A stretch of 64,000 bases of DNA from Nocardioides massiliensis (GTDB lineage: Bacteria; Actinomycetota; Actinomycetes; Propionibacteriales; Nocardioidaceae), in assembly GCF_030811215.1 (NCBI RefSeq), contig NZ_JAUSQM010000001.1, positions 2,046,001-2,110,000 on the forward strand, written 5' to 3'. Position 1 is the stretch's first letter, and the number at the start of each line of letters is the position of its first letter. Below, one piece after another: positions 35,090 to 43,828 of the stretch. The notes under the pieces were generated by a model. The model worked only from the letters and a program-made list of their open reading frames with translations. It was not told the DNA's origin and searched no databases. A program made the position numbers and the translations under genes.

Positions 35090-35122
35090 AAGGGCCCCGA
35101 CCGATTCCCGGTCAGGGCCCTT
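35090..35122. terminator. terminator hairpin after tRNA-Lys
   Basis: A 14-bp stem with one mismatch (AAGGGCCCTGACCG paired with CGGTCGGGGCCCTT, loop about 5 nt) begins 7 nt beyond the 3' end of tRNA-Lys on the minus strand. Confidence 0.7.
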
Positions 35123-35128
35123 GATGCG

Positions 35129-35201
<73 letters not shown>

Positions 35202-35258
35202 ATGAAGCGTGGAAAACTCTAGCAGCGGCTACGTGCCAGGGCGAATCGACCGGTGCTG

Positions 35259-36446
35259 TCAGGAGGGTGGTGTGCGGCGGCTCACGAGGCCATGCACGAC
35301 CAGGCCCGCCACGAGCGCCCAGAACGCCGCTCCGACCCCCGCCACGCTCACTCCGGAGACGGCGACGACGAAGGTCACGACCGCGGCCTCGCGGCTGCGC
35401 GGGTCGCCGAGTGCGGCCCGGAGCGCGGCGGCGAGGGTGCCCAACAGCGCCAGTCCGGCGGCCGCCTCGACGATCCCGGCCGGGGCCGCGACCATCAGCG
35501 CCGTCAGGGCGGCGGAGGCGAGCCCGAGCACGGTGTAGCCGACGCCGGTGCTCACTCCGGCGATCCAGCGCCGGTCGGAGTCGGGATGGGCGTCCGGGCC
35601 GGCCGCGATGGCGGCGCTGATCGCGGCGAGGTTGAGGAGGTGGCCCCCCGCGGGCGCGGCCACCGCGGTGCCGATTGCCGTGACCGTCATCGACGGCCGC
35701 CAGGGGACGGCGTACCCGAAGCTGGACATGACCGCGACGCCGGGGAGGTTCTGCGAGGCCATCGTCACGACCCACAGGGGTACGGCGATGCCGACCACGC
35801 CCTGCCACGAGAGCTCCGGCACGGTCAGCACGAGCCGAGGGACGAGGTCGCCGGCAGCAGGCAGGTCCCCGTCCACCGCGAGGGCGACGACGACCGTGCC
35901 GAGGGCGACCGTCAGGGCGGCGGGGGAGGCCCATCGCGAGCGCACCGCGGTCAGGGCGAGCCAGACCAGCAGCGTCGGCGCCATCAGCAGCGGTCGCTCG
36001 GCGGTGCTCGTCACGGGTACGACGCACAGCGGCACGAGGACCCCGGCGAGCATCGCCTGCGCGACGGCGGCCGGGATCCCGGCGATCAGCGCACCGAGCC
36101 GCGCCCACAGGCCGGTCAGGAGCACGAGGGCGGCGCAGACCAGGAACGCCCCCACGGCGACGGGCCACCCGCCCGCGACCGCACCGGTCGTCACGAGGAG
36201 CGCGGCTCCCGGGGTGGACCACGCCGCGGTGATCGGCATCCGGTGCCGCAGTGACAGCCAGATGCAGGCCGGCCCCATCGTCACCGACAGCGCGAGCAGG
36301 CCCGAGGCGGCCTCGGCCGGCGACGCACCCACGGCACGGAGTCCGGCCAGCACGACCGCGAAGGAGCTGGTGAAGCCGACGAGCGCGGTCACGACGCCGG
36401 CGAGCACCGCCGTACGATCGTGGGGCTCGGATGCGGTCCACATCAC
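35259..36446 (-). CDS. benE: BenE-family benzoate/proton symporter-like permease
   Basis: A 395-residue membrane protein with about 11-12 helices in the BenE pattern. TALVGFTSSFAVVLAGLRAVGASPAEAASGL is near the N-terminus, ITAAWSTPGAALL at about 80, LAGVLVPLCVVP, GVAVMSSFGY at about 235 and GHLLNLAAISAAI. BenE proteins import benzoate with protons; the actual substrate here is unproven because no aromatic-ring genes are adjacent. TACGCT (36453-36458, minus strand) stands 6 nt before the GTG at 36446, which sets the start there rather than further upstream. Confidence 0.82.
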   Translation of the reverse strand: MMWTASEPHDRTAVLAGVVTALVGFTSSFAVVLAGLRAVGASPAEAASGLLALSVTMGPACIWLSLRHRMPITAAWSTPGAALLVTTGAVAGGWPVAVGAFLVCAALVLLTGLWARLGALIAGIPAAVAQAMLAGVLVPLCVVPVTSTAERPLLMAPTLLVWLALTAVRSRWASPAALTVALGTVVVALAVDGDLPAAGDLVPRLVLTVPELSWQGVVGIAVPLWVVTMASQNLPGVAVMSSFGYAVPWRPSMTVTAIGTAVAAPAGGHLLNLAAISAAIAAGPDAHPDSDRRWIAGVSTGVGYTVLGLASAALTALMVAAPAGIVEAAAGLALLGTLAAALRAALGDPRSREAAVVTFVVAVSGVSVAGVGAAFWALVAGLVVHGLVSRRTPPS

Positions 36447-36500
36447 GGCGGCAGCGTACGGCGCGGCCAATCCGGCACCCGGAGGAGTCCGAACTACGCT

Positions 36501-36525
36501 CGAGGGACGGTGTCCACGTCCCTCG
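36501..36525 (+). promoter_or_regulatory. 8-bp inverted repeat upstream of sigK
   Basis: CGAGGGAC (36501-36508) and GTCCCTCG (36518-36525), 9 nt apart, lie about 40 bp before the sigK start, between the benE and sigK starts. It could bind a regulator of either gene. Confidence 0.4.
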
Positions 36526-36562
36526 TGACCTCGCCGACTAGTCGCATTCGAGGAGCTGTTTG

Positions 36563-37144
36563 ATGAGCGCTGGACCTGACCTGCGGCTCGTGCCCGCCGA
36601 CGGGGCGCGAGACGTCGACGGGCTGTTGCAGCGCGTCGCGCGCGGCGACCGGGACGCCTTCTCGGACCTCTACGACGCGCTCTCCAGTCCCGTCTACGGT
36701 CTCGCCCGCCGCGTCGTGCGCGACCCGGCGCGGGCCGAGGACGTCGCCCAGGAGGTCTTCTTGGAGGTCTGGCGCAAGGCGCCCGGCTTCGACGCCTCGC
36801 GGGGCACCGCGAAGACCTGGGTCATGACGATCGCGCACCGCCGTGCCGTCGACGCCGTACGCCGCTCGGAGGCGCAGCGCCGCCAGGACCACCACGGCGC
36901 AGCCGACGAGGTCTCCTTCGACGAGCCCGGCGACCGGGTGATCGCGCAGGAGGAGCACGGCGCGGTCCGCGAGTGTCTGGACACACTGACCGACCTGCAG
37001 CTGGAATCGGTACGCCTGGCCTACTTCAACGGCTACACCTATGGCGAGGTCGCCACCTTGCTGGAGAAGCCGTTGCCCACGATCAAGACCCGGATGAGAG
37101 ACGGACTGATCCGTCTGCGCGACTGCTTGGAGGGGGCCCGATGA
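36563..37144 (+). CDS. sigK: ECF sigma factor SigK
   Basis: A 193-residue extracytoplasmic-function sigma factor. Region 2 is at residues 25-95 (DRDAFSDLYDALSSPVY, EDVAQEVFLEVWRKA, TWVMTIAHRRAVDAVRR). Region 4 is at 130-190 (LTDLQLESVRLAYFNGYTYGEVATLLEKPLPTIKTRMRDGL, about positions 140-180). The next gene is a zinc-containing anti-sigma factor of the RskA type, as in the mycobacterial SigK-RskA pair. The ATG at 36563 has GAGGAG 9 nt upstream. Its stop overlaps the rskA start (ATGA). Its regulon cannot be read from this window. Confidence 0.92.
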   Translation: MSAGPDLRLVPADGARDVDGLLQRVARGDRDAFSDLYDALSSPVYGLARRVVRDPARAEDVAQEVFLEVWRKAPGFDASRGTAKTWVMTIAHRRAVDAVRRSEAQRRQDHHGAADEVSFDEPGDRVIAQEEHGAVRECLDTLTDLQLESVRLAYFNGYTYGEVATLLEKPLPTIKTRMRDGLIRLRDCLEGAR

Positions 37145-37884
37145 CCACCGACGTCCACACCCTGTCCGGCGCCTACGCCCTCAACGCCCTCGACCCGAGC
37201 GAGGCCGCCGAGTTCGAGCAGCACCTCGCCGCCTGCGCCGCCTGCCGCGACGAGGTCGCCGAGCTCCAGCAGGCCGCCGCGTCGATGGGTGCCGCCGAGC
37301 AGAGCGCCGCACCCGCCTCGCTGCGCGCCCGCGTCCTCGATGCGGTCGACCGGACGCCCCAGGTCCCCCCGACCGTCGCCGGCGGACCGACGAGTCCCGA
37401 GTCTCCGTCGGGCACCGTCACCCCGCTCCGCTCCCGTCCCGTACGGCGATTCCTGGTCGCGGCTGCCGCGGTCGCAGCGGTGGTGGTCGGCGGGGTGGTC
37501 GTCACGGACGCGATGCGTGACGACGACCCGGGCTCGGTCTTGTCGGCCGGGGTCACCGAGGTGCTTCGTGCCTCGGACGCGCAGGCCGCCACCGTCGACA
37601 CCACCAACGGCGGCAAGGTCACCGTGGCGATGTCGGGATCGGCCGGCCGGATGGCCGTCGACACCTCGGGCCTGCCCGACCTCGACGCCGAGCGGGTCTA
37701 CCAGCTGTGGACCGTCCGTGAAGGGGTCATGGCATCCGCCGCGGTGCTGGAGGACCACCGCACCGGAGCGTCGATGGATCTCCCGGAGGAGGGTTTCCAG
37801 GTGGCGATCACGGTGGAGCCGGCGGGCGGTTCGGAGCAGCCGACGTCGGACCCGGTCGTGGTGGTCGACCCGGCTGACCTCTGA
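37141..37884 (+). CDS. rskA: anti-sigma-K factor RskA
   Basis: A 247-residue single-pass membrane protein. The N-terminal anti-sigma domain (residues 1-70: HTLSGAYALNALDPSEAAEFEQHL, then CAACRDE) carries the HxxxCxxC ZAS motif. One membrane helix at about 103-121 (FLVAAAAVAAVVVGGVVV) is followed by an extracytoplasmic RskA domain (GRMAVDTSGLPDL, VYQLWTVREG, AITVEPAGGS). It binds SigK at the membrane and releases it by regulated proteolysis in related species. It is translationally coupled to sigK. Confidence 0.93.
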   Translation: MTTDVHTLSGAYALNALDPSEAAEFEQHLAACAACRDEVAELQQAAASMGAAEQSAAPASLRARVLDAVDRTPQVPPTVAGGPTSPESPSGTVTPLRSRPVRRFLVAAAAVAAVVVGGVVVTDAMRDDDPGSVLSAGVTEVLRASDAQAATVDTTNGGKVTVAMSGSAGRMAVDTSGLPDLDAERVYQLWTVREGVMASAAVLEDHRTGASMDLPEEGFQVAITVEPAGGSEQPTSDPVVVVDPADL

Positions 37885-37895
37885 GCGGTCGGGCG

Positions 37896-39506
37896 TCAGC
37901 CGCGCAGCTCCAGCACGGCCTGTGCGGCGTTCTGCCCGCCGATCGCGCTGACCGCACCGCCCCGCCGGGCGCCGGAGCCGCACAGCAGCACGCGGTCGTG
38001 GGAGCTGGCGACGCCCCAGCGCTGGGCAGGCGTGTCCAGACGGGAGCGCGCCGGCGCCCACGGCCACTCGAGGTCGCCGTGGAAGATGTGGCCGCCGGGC
38101 ATGGCCAGGTCGCGCTCGATCTCCTGGGGGATCTTCGCCTCGATGCACGGGTTGCCGTCGGCGTCGGTGGCCAGGCAGGACGTGATCGGCTCCTCGAGGT
38201 GCTCGTCGAGCGCTGCCAGGGCGCGGCGTACGGCCTCGGCCTTGGTTGCCTCCGGGTCGGCGTCGAAGAGCCGCGCCGGCATGTGCACGCCGAAGTAGGT
38301 CAGCGTCTGCACGCCCCGCGCGGTGAGCTCGGGGCCGAGGATCGAGTCATCGGTCAGCGAGTGGCAGTAGACCTCGCCGGGCGGGACGGTCGGCAGCCGG
38401 CCCGCGGCGGCCTCGGCGTACGCCCGCTCGAGCTGGCTGTAGTCCTCGGCGATGTGGAAGGTGCCGGCGAACGCCCGGCGCGGGTCGACCCCGGACTTCA
38501 GGCGCGGCAGGCGGGAGAGCAGCAGGTTGATCTTCAGCTGCGAGCCCTCGGGCTTCTCGCCCTCCGGTGAGCCGAGCAGGATGTCGAGGACCGACGGCGC
38601 GACACCTGCGAGCACGTGGGTCCCGGTGACGCCGTGGTGGCTGTGGCCGTCGTGCCACGTCACCTCCGCCCCGTCCGCGCCGGGCCGGATCGCGCTCACC
38701 CCCGCGCCGGTGCGGACCTCGACGCCCGCGGCGACGGCTGCGGCCAGCAGCGCGTCGGTGACCGCGCCCATCCCGCCGACCGGCACCCGCCACTCGCCGG
38801 TGCCGTTGCCGATGAGGTGGTAGAGGAAGCACCGGTTCTGGATCAGGGACGGGTCGTTGAGCGAGGCGAAGGTGCCGATCAGCGCATCGGTGGCGACCAC
38901 ACCGCGCACCGTGTCGTCGGCGAAGCGCTCCTCGATCACCTCGCCCAGAGGGCGCTCGACGACCGCCCGCCAGATCGCGGGGTCGACCTGTGCGCTCAGG
39001 TCGCGCACGTTCGGCAAGGGCTGGGTCAGGGTCGGTGCCACCGCCTGTGCGAGGCCCTCGACGTCGGCGTAGAACCGCTGCCACGCGGCGTACTCCGCCT
39101 CCGATCCCGTCAGCGCCGCGAAGGAGGCAGCGGTGGCGTCGTCCTCGGGGCGTGCCACCAGCAGGCCGGTCGGTCGGCCGTCGCGCACCGACGGGGTGAA
39201 CGACGCCGTACGTCGCGAGCGCAGCTCCAGCGACAGGTCGAGGTCGCGCGCGATCTGCTCGGGGAAGAGACTGACGAGGTAGGAGTAGCGCGACAGTCGT
39301 GCCGCGACGCCCGGGAACGGCTCGACGCTGACAGCGGCTCCGCCAGTGGCGCCCAACCGCTCGAGCAGCAGCACCGACAGACCAGCCCGACCGAGGTACG
39401 CCGCAGCGGCCAGGCCGTTGTGCCCGCCGCCGACGACGACGACGTCGTAGTGCGTGCGCTCGGCGGGTCCCGGGGTCGGGGCTGGGCGGCGTGCTGCGGT
39501 GTCCAC
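37896..39506 (-). CDS. phytoene-desaturase-like FAD/NAD(P) oxidoreductase
   Basis: A 536-residue flavoenzyme. FAD-binding DVVVVGGGHNGLAAAAYLGRAG with its Glu in LLLERL is at about 20-50 (Rossmann GxGxxG with spaced elements). The C-terminal motif SAIGGQNAAQAVLEL belongs to the carotenoid desaturase/PYROXD2-like class. No phytoene synthase or other carotenoid gene is near, so a carotenoid role is doubtful. The substrate is unknown. The GTG at 39506 follows TACCGT by 7 nt (39514-39519), favouring this start over the upstream in-frame one. It is convergent with rskA. Confidence 0.8.
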   Translation of the reverse strand: MDTAARRPAPTPGPAERTHYDVVVVGGGHNGLAAAAYLGRAGLSVLLLERLGATGGAAVSVEPFPGVAARLSRYSYLVSLFPEQIARDLDLSLELRSRRTASFTPSVRDGRPTGLLVARPEDDATAASFAALTGSEAEYAAWQRFYADVEGLAQAVAPTLTQPLPNVRDLSAQVDPAIWRAVVERPLGEVIEERFADDTVRGVVATDALIGTFASLNDPSLIQNRCFLYHLIGNGTGEWRVPVGGMGAVTDALLAAAVAAGVEVRTGAGVSAIRPGADGAEVTWHDGHSHHGVTGTHVLAGVAPSVLDILLGSPEGEKPEGSQLKINLLLSRLPRLKSGVDPRRAFAGTFHIAEDYSQLERAYAEAAAGRLPTVPPGEVYCHSLTDDSILGPELTARGVQTLTYFGVHMPARLFDADPEATKAEAVRRALAALDEHLEEPITSCLATDADGNPCIEAKIPQEIERDLAMPGGHIFHGDLEWPWAPARSRLDTPAQRWGVASSHDRVLLCGSGARRGGAVSAIGGQNAAQAVLELRG

Positions 39507-39591
39507 CCGCGAAACGGTAGCCCTTTGCACGACCACTCCTCCGGGGCCGCTACACTTCTGCACGTTCCGGCCGCACTGCGCCCGGAGCATG

Positions 39592-39667
39592 GTGGGTGTA
39601 GCTCAGCTGGTAGAGCATCGCGTTGTGGTCGCGAGGGTCGCGGGTTCAAGCCCCGTCACTCACCCCA
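39592..39667 (+). tRNA. tRNA-His (anticodon GTG)
   Basis: Full cloverleaf with an encoded CCA at 39665-39667. Acceptor GTGGGTG pairs with CACTCAC, anticodon loop TTGTGGT, T-loop TTCAAGC, discriminator C. A G at 39591 is positioned to be the G-1 that pairs with C73, the identity element of tRNA-His. Confidence 0.97.
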
Positions 39668-39684
39668 GACGCCGGAAGGCACGC

Positions 39685-39731
39685 CCAGGCCCGTGACCTG
39701 CAGGGATGCAGGGCACGGGCCTGGTGCTTTT
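39685..39731 (+). terminator. strong terminator after tRNA-His
   Basis: A long hairpin (CCAGGCCCGTG ... CACGGGCCTGG, with an inner CTGCAGGGATGCAG stem) is followed by TGCTTTTC, a good intrinsic terminator about 20 nt beyond the tRNA. Confidence 0.85.
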
Positions 39732-39818
39732 CGCCTGCGGTGCCGGCTTGAGCCGTTCTTGCGCCTCGGCGCGTGCTGCATCTCTCACGTCGGGCCGGCC
39801 GCTGCCGAGTAGGAAGGC

Positions 39819-41900
39819 ATGGACCGTTCCCTCCGACGGCACGAGATCGTCCGCCACGTGTGCTGGCTCATGGCCCTGGCGGCGACCGTCGCGCTGGGCC
39901 GGGCCACGGTCATCGACGGGGAGTCGCTGAGCCTGATCTGGCCCGCCGCCGGCGTGGCGGTCTGCTGGGTGCTCGTGTCCCGCGGGTCCGCGCGGCCGTG
40001 GACGGTCCTGGCGATCGGCGTCGTGGTGGCGGTCGGCAACGGCGTCAGCGGCGCGTCGAGCGGACTCGTGCTCGGGCTCGTGGCGGCCAACCTCACGCAG
40101 ACGCTGATCGCGGCGTACGCGCTGGAGCAGGTCGTCGGTCACCTCCGCGGGTGCGGCGGTCGCGAACCGCTCGTACGGGTCGGGGACGTCGGGCGGATCC
40201 TGCTGGTCGTGCTCGGTGCCTGTCTTCCGGCAGCGCTGATCGGGACCGCCACCTTGGCGCTGCTCGACTCGCCGGTCTCGGAGATGGGCGCGCTGGCGTG
40301 GTACGGGCGCAACGTCATCGGGCTGCTCTGCGTCGTCGCGACCTGGCTGCTCCTGCTCCAGGCGCGTGCGGAGTCGCCCAACCGGCTCGGCGCCTTCGTG
40401 GCTGCCTGCTTCGGCTCGCGACGCGAGGGCCTGCCGATGCGGTTCGCCGAGCTGGCGCTCCTGCTCGGGCTGACCCTGCTGCCCTGGGCCGGCATCGGCA
40501 CGCGCCCCGACGACCTGCTGTTCGTGCTGCTCGTGCTCATGATCTGGGCCGGCCTGCGGTTCGCTGCCCCGGCGGTGGTCGCCTACGGGCTCTACTCCGG
40601 GACCGTGGGTGTGGGTTTCACCCTCGCGGACGGTCCTGCGTTGCGGGCGATCGAGGACCCGGTCATGTTGGCGTTGCACGTGCAGGTCGTCGTCGCGGTG
40701 ACGGCGCTGACCGGTCTGGCGTTGGCGCTGAACCGTGCCGAGCGTGACGCCGTCGTGGCCGAGCTGGCCGCGACCGCCCGCGAGCAGGAGGCCGAGGCGA
40801 CCAAGATGGCGCGGATTCTCGACACCGTGGCCGACGGGCTGATCGTCATCGAGCCCGACGGCTCGATCTCGCTGTCGAACCGCGCGGCCCGCGAGCTGCT
40901 CGGCGTCGAAGACCTCACGAGCGTGCTGACGTCGGAGGAGTACGGGTTGCACGCGATGGACGGGAAGCCGGTTCGCGACGAGGACCTGCCCTACCGGACG
41001 GCGCTGCGCGGGGAGTCCTTCCCGGCGCGGGACTACCAGGTCCGCCGCCCCTCTGTCCCGGCCGGCCGGGTGGTCGCGATCGGCGCCCTGCCGCTGCCCG
41101 GGGAGCCCGTGCGTGCGCTCGCGCACCTGCGCGACGTCACCGCGGAGCGGCGTCAGCACGAGGCGCTGAGCTCGTTCGCCGGCGTGGTCGCCCACGACCT
41201 GATCAACCCGATCGCGCTCGTCCAGGGCTGGGCCGAGACCATCGCCGTCGAGCTCGAGGACGGCCCGCTGGACCCGGCGATCGGGGCGCCGATGGTCGAG
41301 CGCATCCAGGTCGGTGCCCACCGTATGCGGTCGCTCATCGACGACCTGCTCGGCTACACCCTGGCGCGGGACGCGCAGGTGCTACCGCAGGCGGTCGACG
41401 TCACGGCCCTGGTCGAGGAGATCGCGCTGTTGCGCGAGTCGGGCCCTCGCCGCCCGATCGTGCAGGTCGAGCCCCGCCTCGTCGCCTGGGCCGACCGCGC
41501 TCTGGTGCGGCAGCTGATCGACAACCTGGTGGGCAACAGCATCAAGTACACCGACCCCGATCTGCGCCCCGTGATCGCCGTGACCGGCCGGCAGCAGGGC
41601 AGCTGGGTCGAGCTGCGCATCTCGGACAACGGCGTCGGCATCCCTCCGGACCAGCGCGAGGCGGTCTTCACCGCCTTCGAGCGCGGCGGTACGGCACTCA
41701 GCAGCGGCACCGGCCTGGGCCTGGCGATCTGCAAGCAGATCGTCGAGCGTCACCACGGGACGGTCCACGCCGAGGCCGGTCCGCACGGCACCGGCACCAC
41801 CATCGTCGTACGTCTGCCGCGGACGCCGGCGGCGTACGACGAGCCGCAGGGCGGTGCCGTCAAGGAGAGCGTCCCGGCGCAACGCGTCGCGATCAGCTGA
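39819..41900 (+). CDS. MASE1-PAS sensor histidine kinase (orphan)
   Basis: A 693-residue membrane sensor kinase. Eight or so helices in residues 15-305 form a MASE1-type sensor (SLIWPAAGVAVCWVL, LLFVLLVLMIWAGLRFAAPAV). A short coiled linker leads to a PAS domain (about 325-430; ILDTVADGLIVIEPDGSI, NRAARELLG). The kinase core has H-box VVAHDLINPIAL (His about 458), N-box DNLVGNSIKYT, G1 DNGVGIP and G2 GTGLGLAICKQI. No response regulator is adjacent, so the partner is unknown. SD AGGAAGG precedes the ATG. The 3' end overlaps the convergent SDR gene by 8 bp. Confidence 0.9.
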   Translation: MDRSLRRHEIVRHVCWLMALAATVALGRATVIDGESLSLIWPAAGVAVCWVLVSRGSARPWTVLAIGVVVAVGNGVSGASSGLVLGLVAANLTQTLIAAYALEQVVGHLRGCGGREPLVRVGDVGRILLVVLGACLPAALIGTATLALLDSPVSEMGALAWYGRNVIGLLCVVATWLLLLQARAESPNRLGAFVAACFGSRREGLPMRFAELALLLGLTLLPWAGIGTRPDDLLFVLLVLMIWAGLRFAAPAVVAYGLYSGTVGVGFTLADGPALRAIEDPVMLALHVQVVVAVTALTGLALALNRAERDAVVAELAATAREQEAEATKMARILDTVADGLIVIEPDGSISLSNRAARELLGVEDLTSVLTSEEYGLHAMDGKPVRDEDLPYRTALRGESFPARDYQVRRPSVPAGRVVAIGALPLPGEPVRALAHLRDVTAERRQHEALSSFAGVVAHDLINPIALVQGWAETIAVELEDGPLDPAIGAPMVERIQVGAHRMRSLIDDLLGYTLARDAQVLPQAVDVTALVEEIALLRESGPRRPIVQVEPRLVAWADRALVRQLIDNLVGNSIKYTDPDLRPVIAVTGRQQGSWVELRISDNGVGIPPDQREAVFTAFERGGTALSSGTGLGLAICKQIVERHHGTVHAEAGPHGTGTTIVVRLPRTPAAYDEPQGGAVKESVPAQRVAIS

Positions 41901-42840
41901 GAGCGGCTGCGCACCAGCTCTCGCTCGCAGCCCACAGCAGCCGCGCGCGTCCGGGGTCGACGGCGTACGCCGCGACGTCGTCGGAAGGAGCGCAGTCGGC
42001 GAGATAGACCGCCTCCGACGTGTCCGGCGCCCGCGTCGCCGCCCAGACCTGCGTGGCCGCACCCTGCTCGGGATTCACGAACTCCAGCCACGGGCTCTTG
42101 GTGGGGTCACCGGCACGGCGCTCGCGGACGAGCCGCCCGAGCTCGGAGAAGTCGTCGCGGGACATGTGCCGTCCCAGCTCGGTGGCGACAGTGCCGGGGT
42201 GCACCGCGAACGCGGTCAGCCCGGCGTCGGCGTACCGCTCGCGCAGACCGACGGTGAACAGCACGTTGGCCGTCTTCGACGCCCCGTAGGCGACGAACTT
42301 GTCGTAGGGCCGGTGCTCCCAGTGCGGGTCCCCCAGGTCGACGTCGCCGAGGACGTGGCCCCCCGACGACAGGGTGACCACGCGCGGACGCTCGGCGGTC
42401 AACAGCGTCGGAAGGAGCGCGGTGGTGAGGGCGAAGTGCCCGACGTGGTTGACGCCGAGCTGCCGCTCGAACCCGTCGGCGGTGCGGTCCAGCGGGGTGA
42501 ACATGACGCCGGCGTTGTTCATCAGCACGTCCAGCCGGTCGGTGAGCGCGGCGACCTCCTGGGCTGCCGCTCGCACGGACGTCAGGTCCGCCAGGTCCAG
42601 GTGGACCGGGTGCACCTCGGCATCGGCGACCTCGCTGCGGATCTGCTCGGCGGTGTCCACCAGGCCGGTGGTCGAGCGACCGAGCAGCAGCACGCGCGCA
42701 CCGGCGCCCGCCAGCGCCAGCGCCGACGCGCGGCCCAGCCCGCTCGTGGCTCCGGTGATCGCGCAGGTGCGCCCGTGCAGGTCGAGGCCGGCCACCACCT
42801 GGCGCGCGGTGGGGCTCGACTGCTCCGGTGTCGTGGTCAA
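41893..42840 (-). CDS. SDR-family oxidoreductase (retinol-dehydrogenase-like)
   Basis: A 315-residue short-chain dehydrogenase. NAD(P)-binding TGATSGLGRA is at about 29-38, NNAG at about 109, catalytic Ser in TLSSGGH (about 158) and YGASK (about 185). The extended substrate loop and length match the WW-oxidoreductase/retinol-dehydrogenase-like SDRs acting on lipophilic alcohols or ketones. The start is TTG at 42840 with GGAGG about 6 nt upstream; no ATG or GTG fits the conserved N-terminus. It is divergent from the enoyl-CoA hydratase gene. Confidence 0.85.
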   Translation of the reverse strand: MTTTPEQSSPTARQVVAGLDLHGRTCAITGATSGLGRASALALAGAGARVLLLGRSTTGLVDTAEQIRSEVADAEVHPVHLDLADLTSVRAAAQEVAALTDRLDVLMNNAGVMFTPLDRTADGFERQLGVNHVGHFALTTALLPTLLTAERPRVVTLSSGGHVLGDVDLGDPHWEHRPYDKFVAYGASKTANVLFTVGLRERYADAGLTAFAVHPGTVATELGRHMSRDDFSELGRLVRERRAGDPTKSPWLEFVNPEQGAATQVWAATRAPDTSEAVYLADCAPSDDVAAYAVDPGRARLLWAASESWCAAALS

Positions 42841-42944
42841 GGGGCCTCCTCGTGGTTGTGCGAGTCTGGCGGGGGAGCGGGGTGCGTGCCGGCGCCGGTC
42901 CAGCGCAGTGGGACCGGGCGGCGCGGAGAGGCCGGCCGAACGCC

Positions 42945-42950
42945 TACCGT
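42945..42950 (+). promoter_or_regulatory. -10 box for the leader ORF / enoyl-CoA hydratase
   Basis: TACCGT lies 30 nt before the leader ATG at 42981. This places a transcription start near 42957 and leaves a short 5' leader that contains the GGAAGG ribosome site. Confidence 0.4.
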
Positions 42951-42980
42951 GCGAGGCGCTCGTCTCCCGGAAGGACCGCC

Positions 42981-43019
42981 ATGGACACCGCCCGTCGCCT
43001 CGTGATGCGTCGTCGATGA
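42981..43019 (+). CDS. 12-residue leader peptide (MDTARRLVMRRR)
   Basis: A very short frame with the best ribosome-binding site of the locus (GGAAGG, 6 nt before the ATG). It ends in TGA that overlaps the hydratase ATG (ATGA, 43016-43019). The hydratase itself has no SD, so it is probably translated by ribosomes finishing this peptide. The Arg-rich end (RRLVMRRR) and position suggest a regulatory or coupling role; no function is known. Confidence 0.5.
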   Translation: MDTARRLVMRRR

Positions 43020-43828
43020 CGGGCGTGCGCACGGAGCTCGACGGACCCGTCGCGGTCCTGACCCTCGACGGTCCCGAGAAGCTGAACGCGTTCTCCGCCC
43101 GCACCGCATCCGCGCTGGGAGCGGCGTACGCCGCCTGCGACGCCGATGACCGGATCCGGGCCGTCGTGCTGACCGGTGAGGGGAGGGCGTTCTGCGCCGG
43201 CGCCGACATGAGCCCGGCCGCGGACGCGTTCGCCGCCCGCGACCGGGAGTTCTCGGCGTCACCGGTCGACCCGCCGGCCTGGCGGGTGCGCAAGCCGGTG
43301 CTCGCCGCGGTCAACGGCCACGCCATCGGCATCGGCCTGACGATCGCGCTGCAGTGCGACCTCCGGCTCGTCGCCGAGGACGCGAAGCTCGCCATCCCGC
43401 AGGTACGCCGGGGGATGGTCGGCGACGCGCAGAGCCACCACACGCTGCGGCAGCTGGTCGGGATGGCCACCGCCGCCGACCTGCTGCTGACCGGACGCAC
43501 GATCACCGGGGCGGAGGCCGCCCGTCGCGGCATCGCCACCGAGGCGCTGCCGGCCGCTGAGGTGCTGGCGGCGACGCTGGCCCTCGCCCACGAGGTCGCC
43601 GAGCAGGCCAGCCCCGCCGCGCTCGCGCTGAGCAAGCAGATCCTCTGGTCCGGCGCCGACCTCGAGCACACCGAGCAGCTCGAGACCCGCGCCCACCACG
43701 TGCTGATGGCGCACCCCGATGCCCAGGAGGGACCCCGGGCCTGGCACGAGCGCCGCGTGCCCCTGTGGACCCTGCGGGTCAGCGACCTCCCCGAGCGCTG
43801 GGACGCCGGCGACGGGGACGCGCCGTGA
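43016..43828 (+). CDS. enoyl-CoA hydratase/isomerase family protein
   Basis: A 270-residue crotonase-fold protein. The oxyanion-hole segments AFCAGADMS (about residue 61) and NGHAIGIGLTIALQCDLRLVAEDAK (about 98-122) fit the family. The next segment, IPQVRRGMVGDAQSHHTLRQLVG, has Asp/Gln where hydratases often carry catalytic Glu. It may therefore be a hydratase or an isomerase/hydrolase variant. It probably acts on 2-enoyl-CoA in beta-oxidation. Its start is coupled to the 12-residue leader, and its stop overlaps the SMP-30 gene (GTGA). Confidence 0.87.
   Translation: MTGVRTELDGPVAVLTLDGPEKLNAFSARTASALGAAYAACDADDRIRAVVLTGEGRAFCAGADMSPAADAFAARDREFSASPVDPPAWRVRKPVLAAVNGHAIGIGLTIALQCDLRLVAEDAKLAIPQVRRGMVGDAQSHHTLRQLVGMATAADLLLTGRTITGAEAARRGIATEALPAAEVLAATLALAHEVAEQASPAALALSKQILWSGADLEHTEQLETRAHHVLMAHPDAQEGPRAWHERRVPLWTLRVSDLPERWDAGDGDAP

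Noticed and set aside
37896-39506. Carotenoid biosynthesis locus
   Set aside because: Only the desaturase-like oxidoreductase is present; no crtB, crtE or cyclase gene lies near it.
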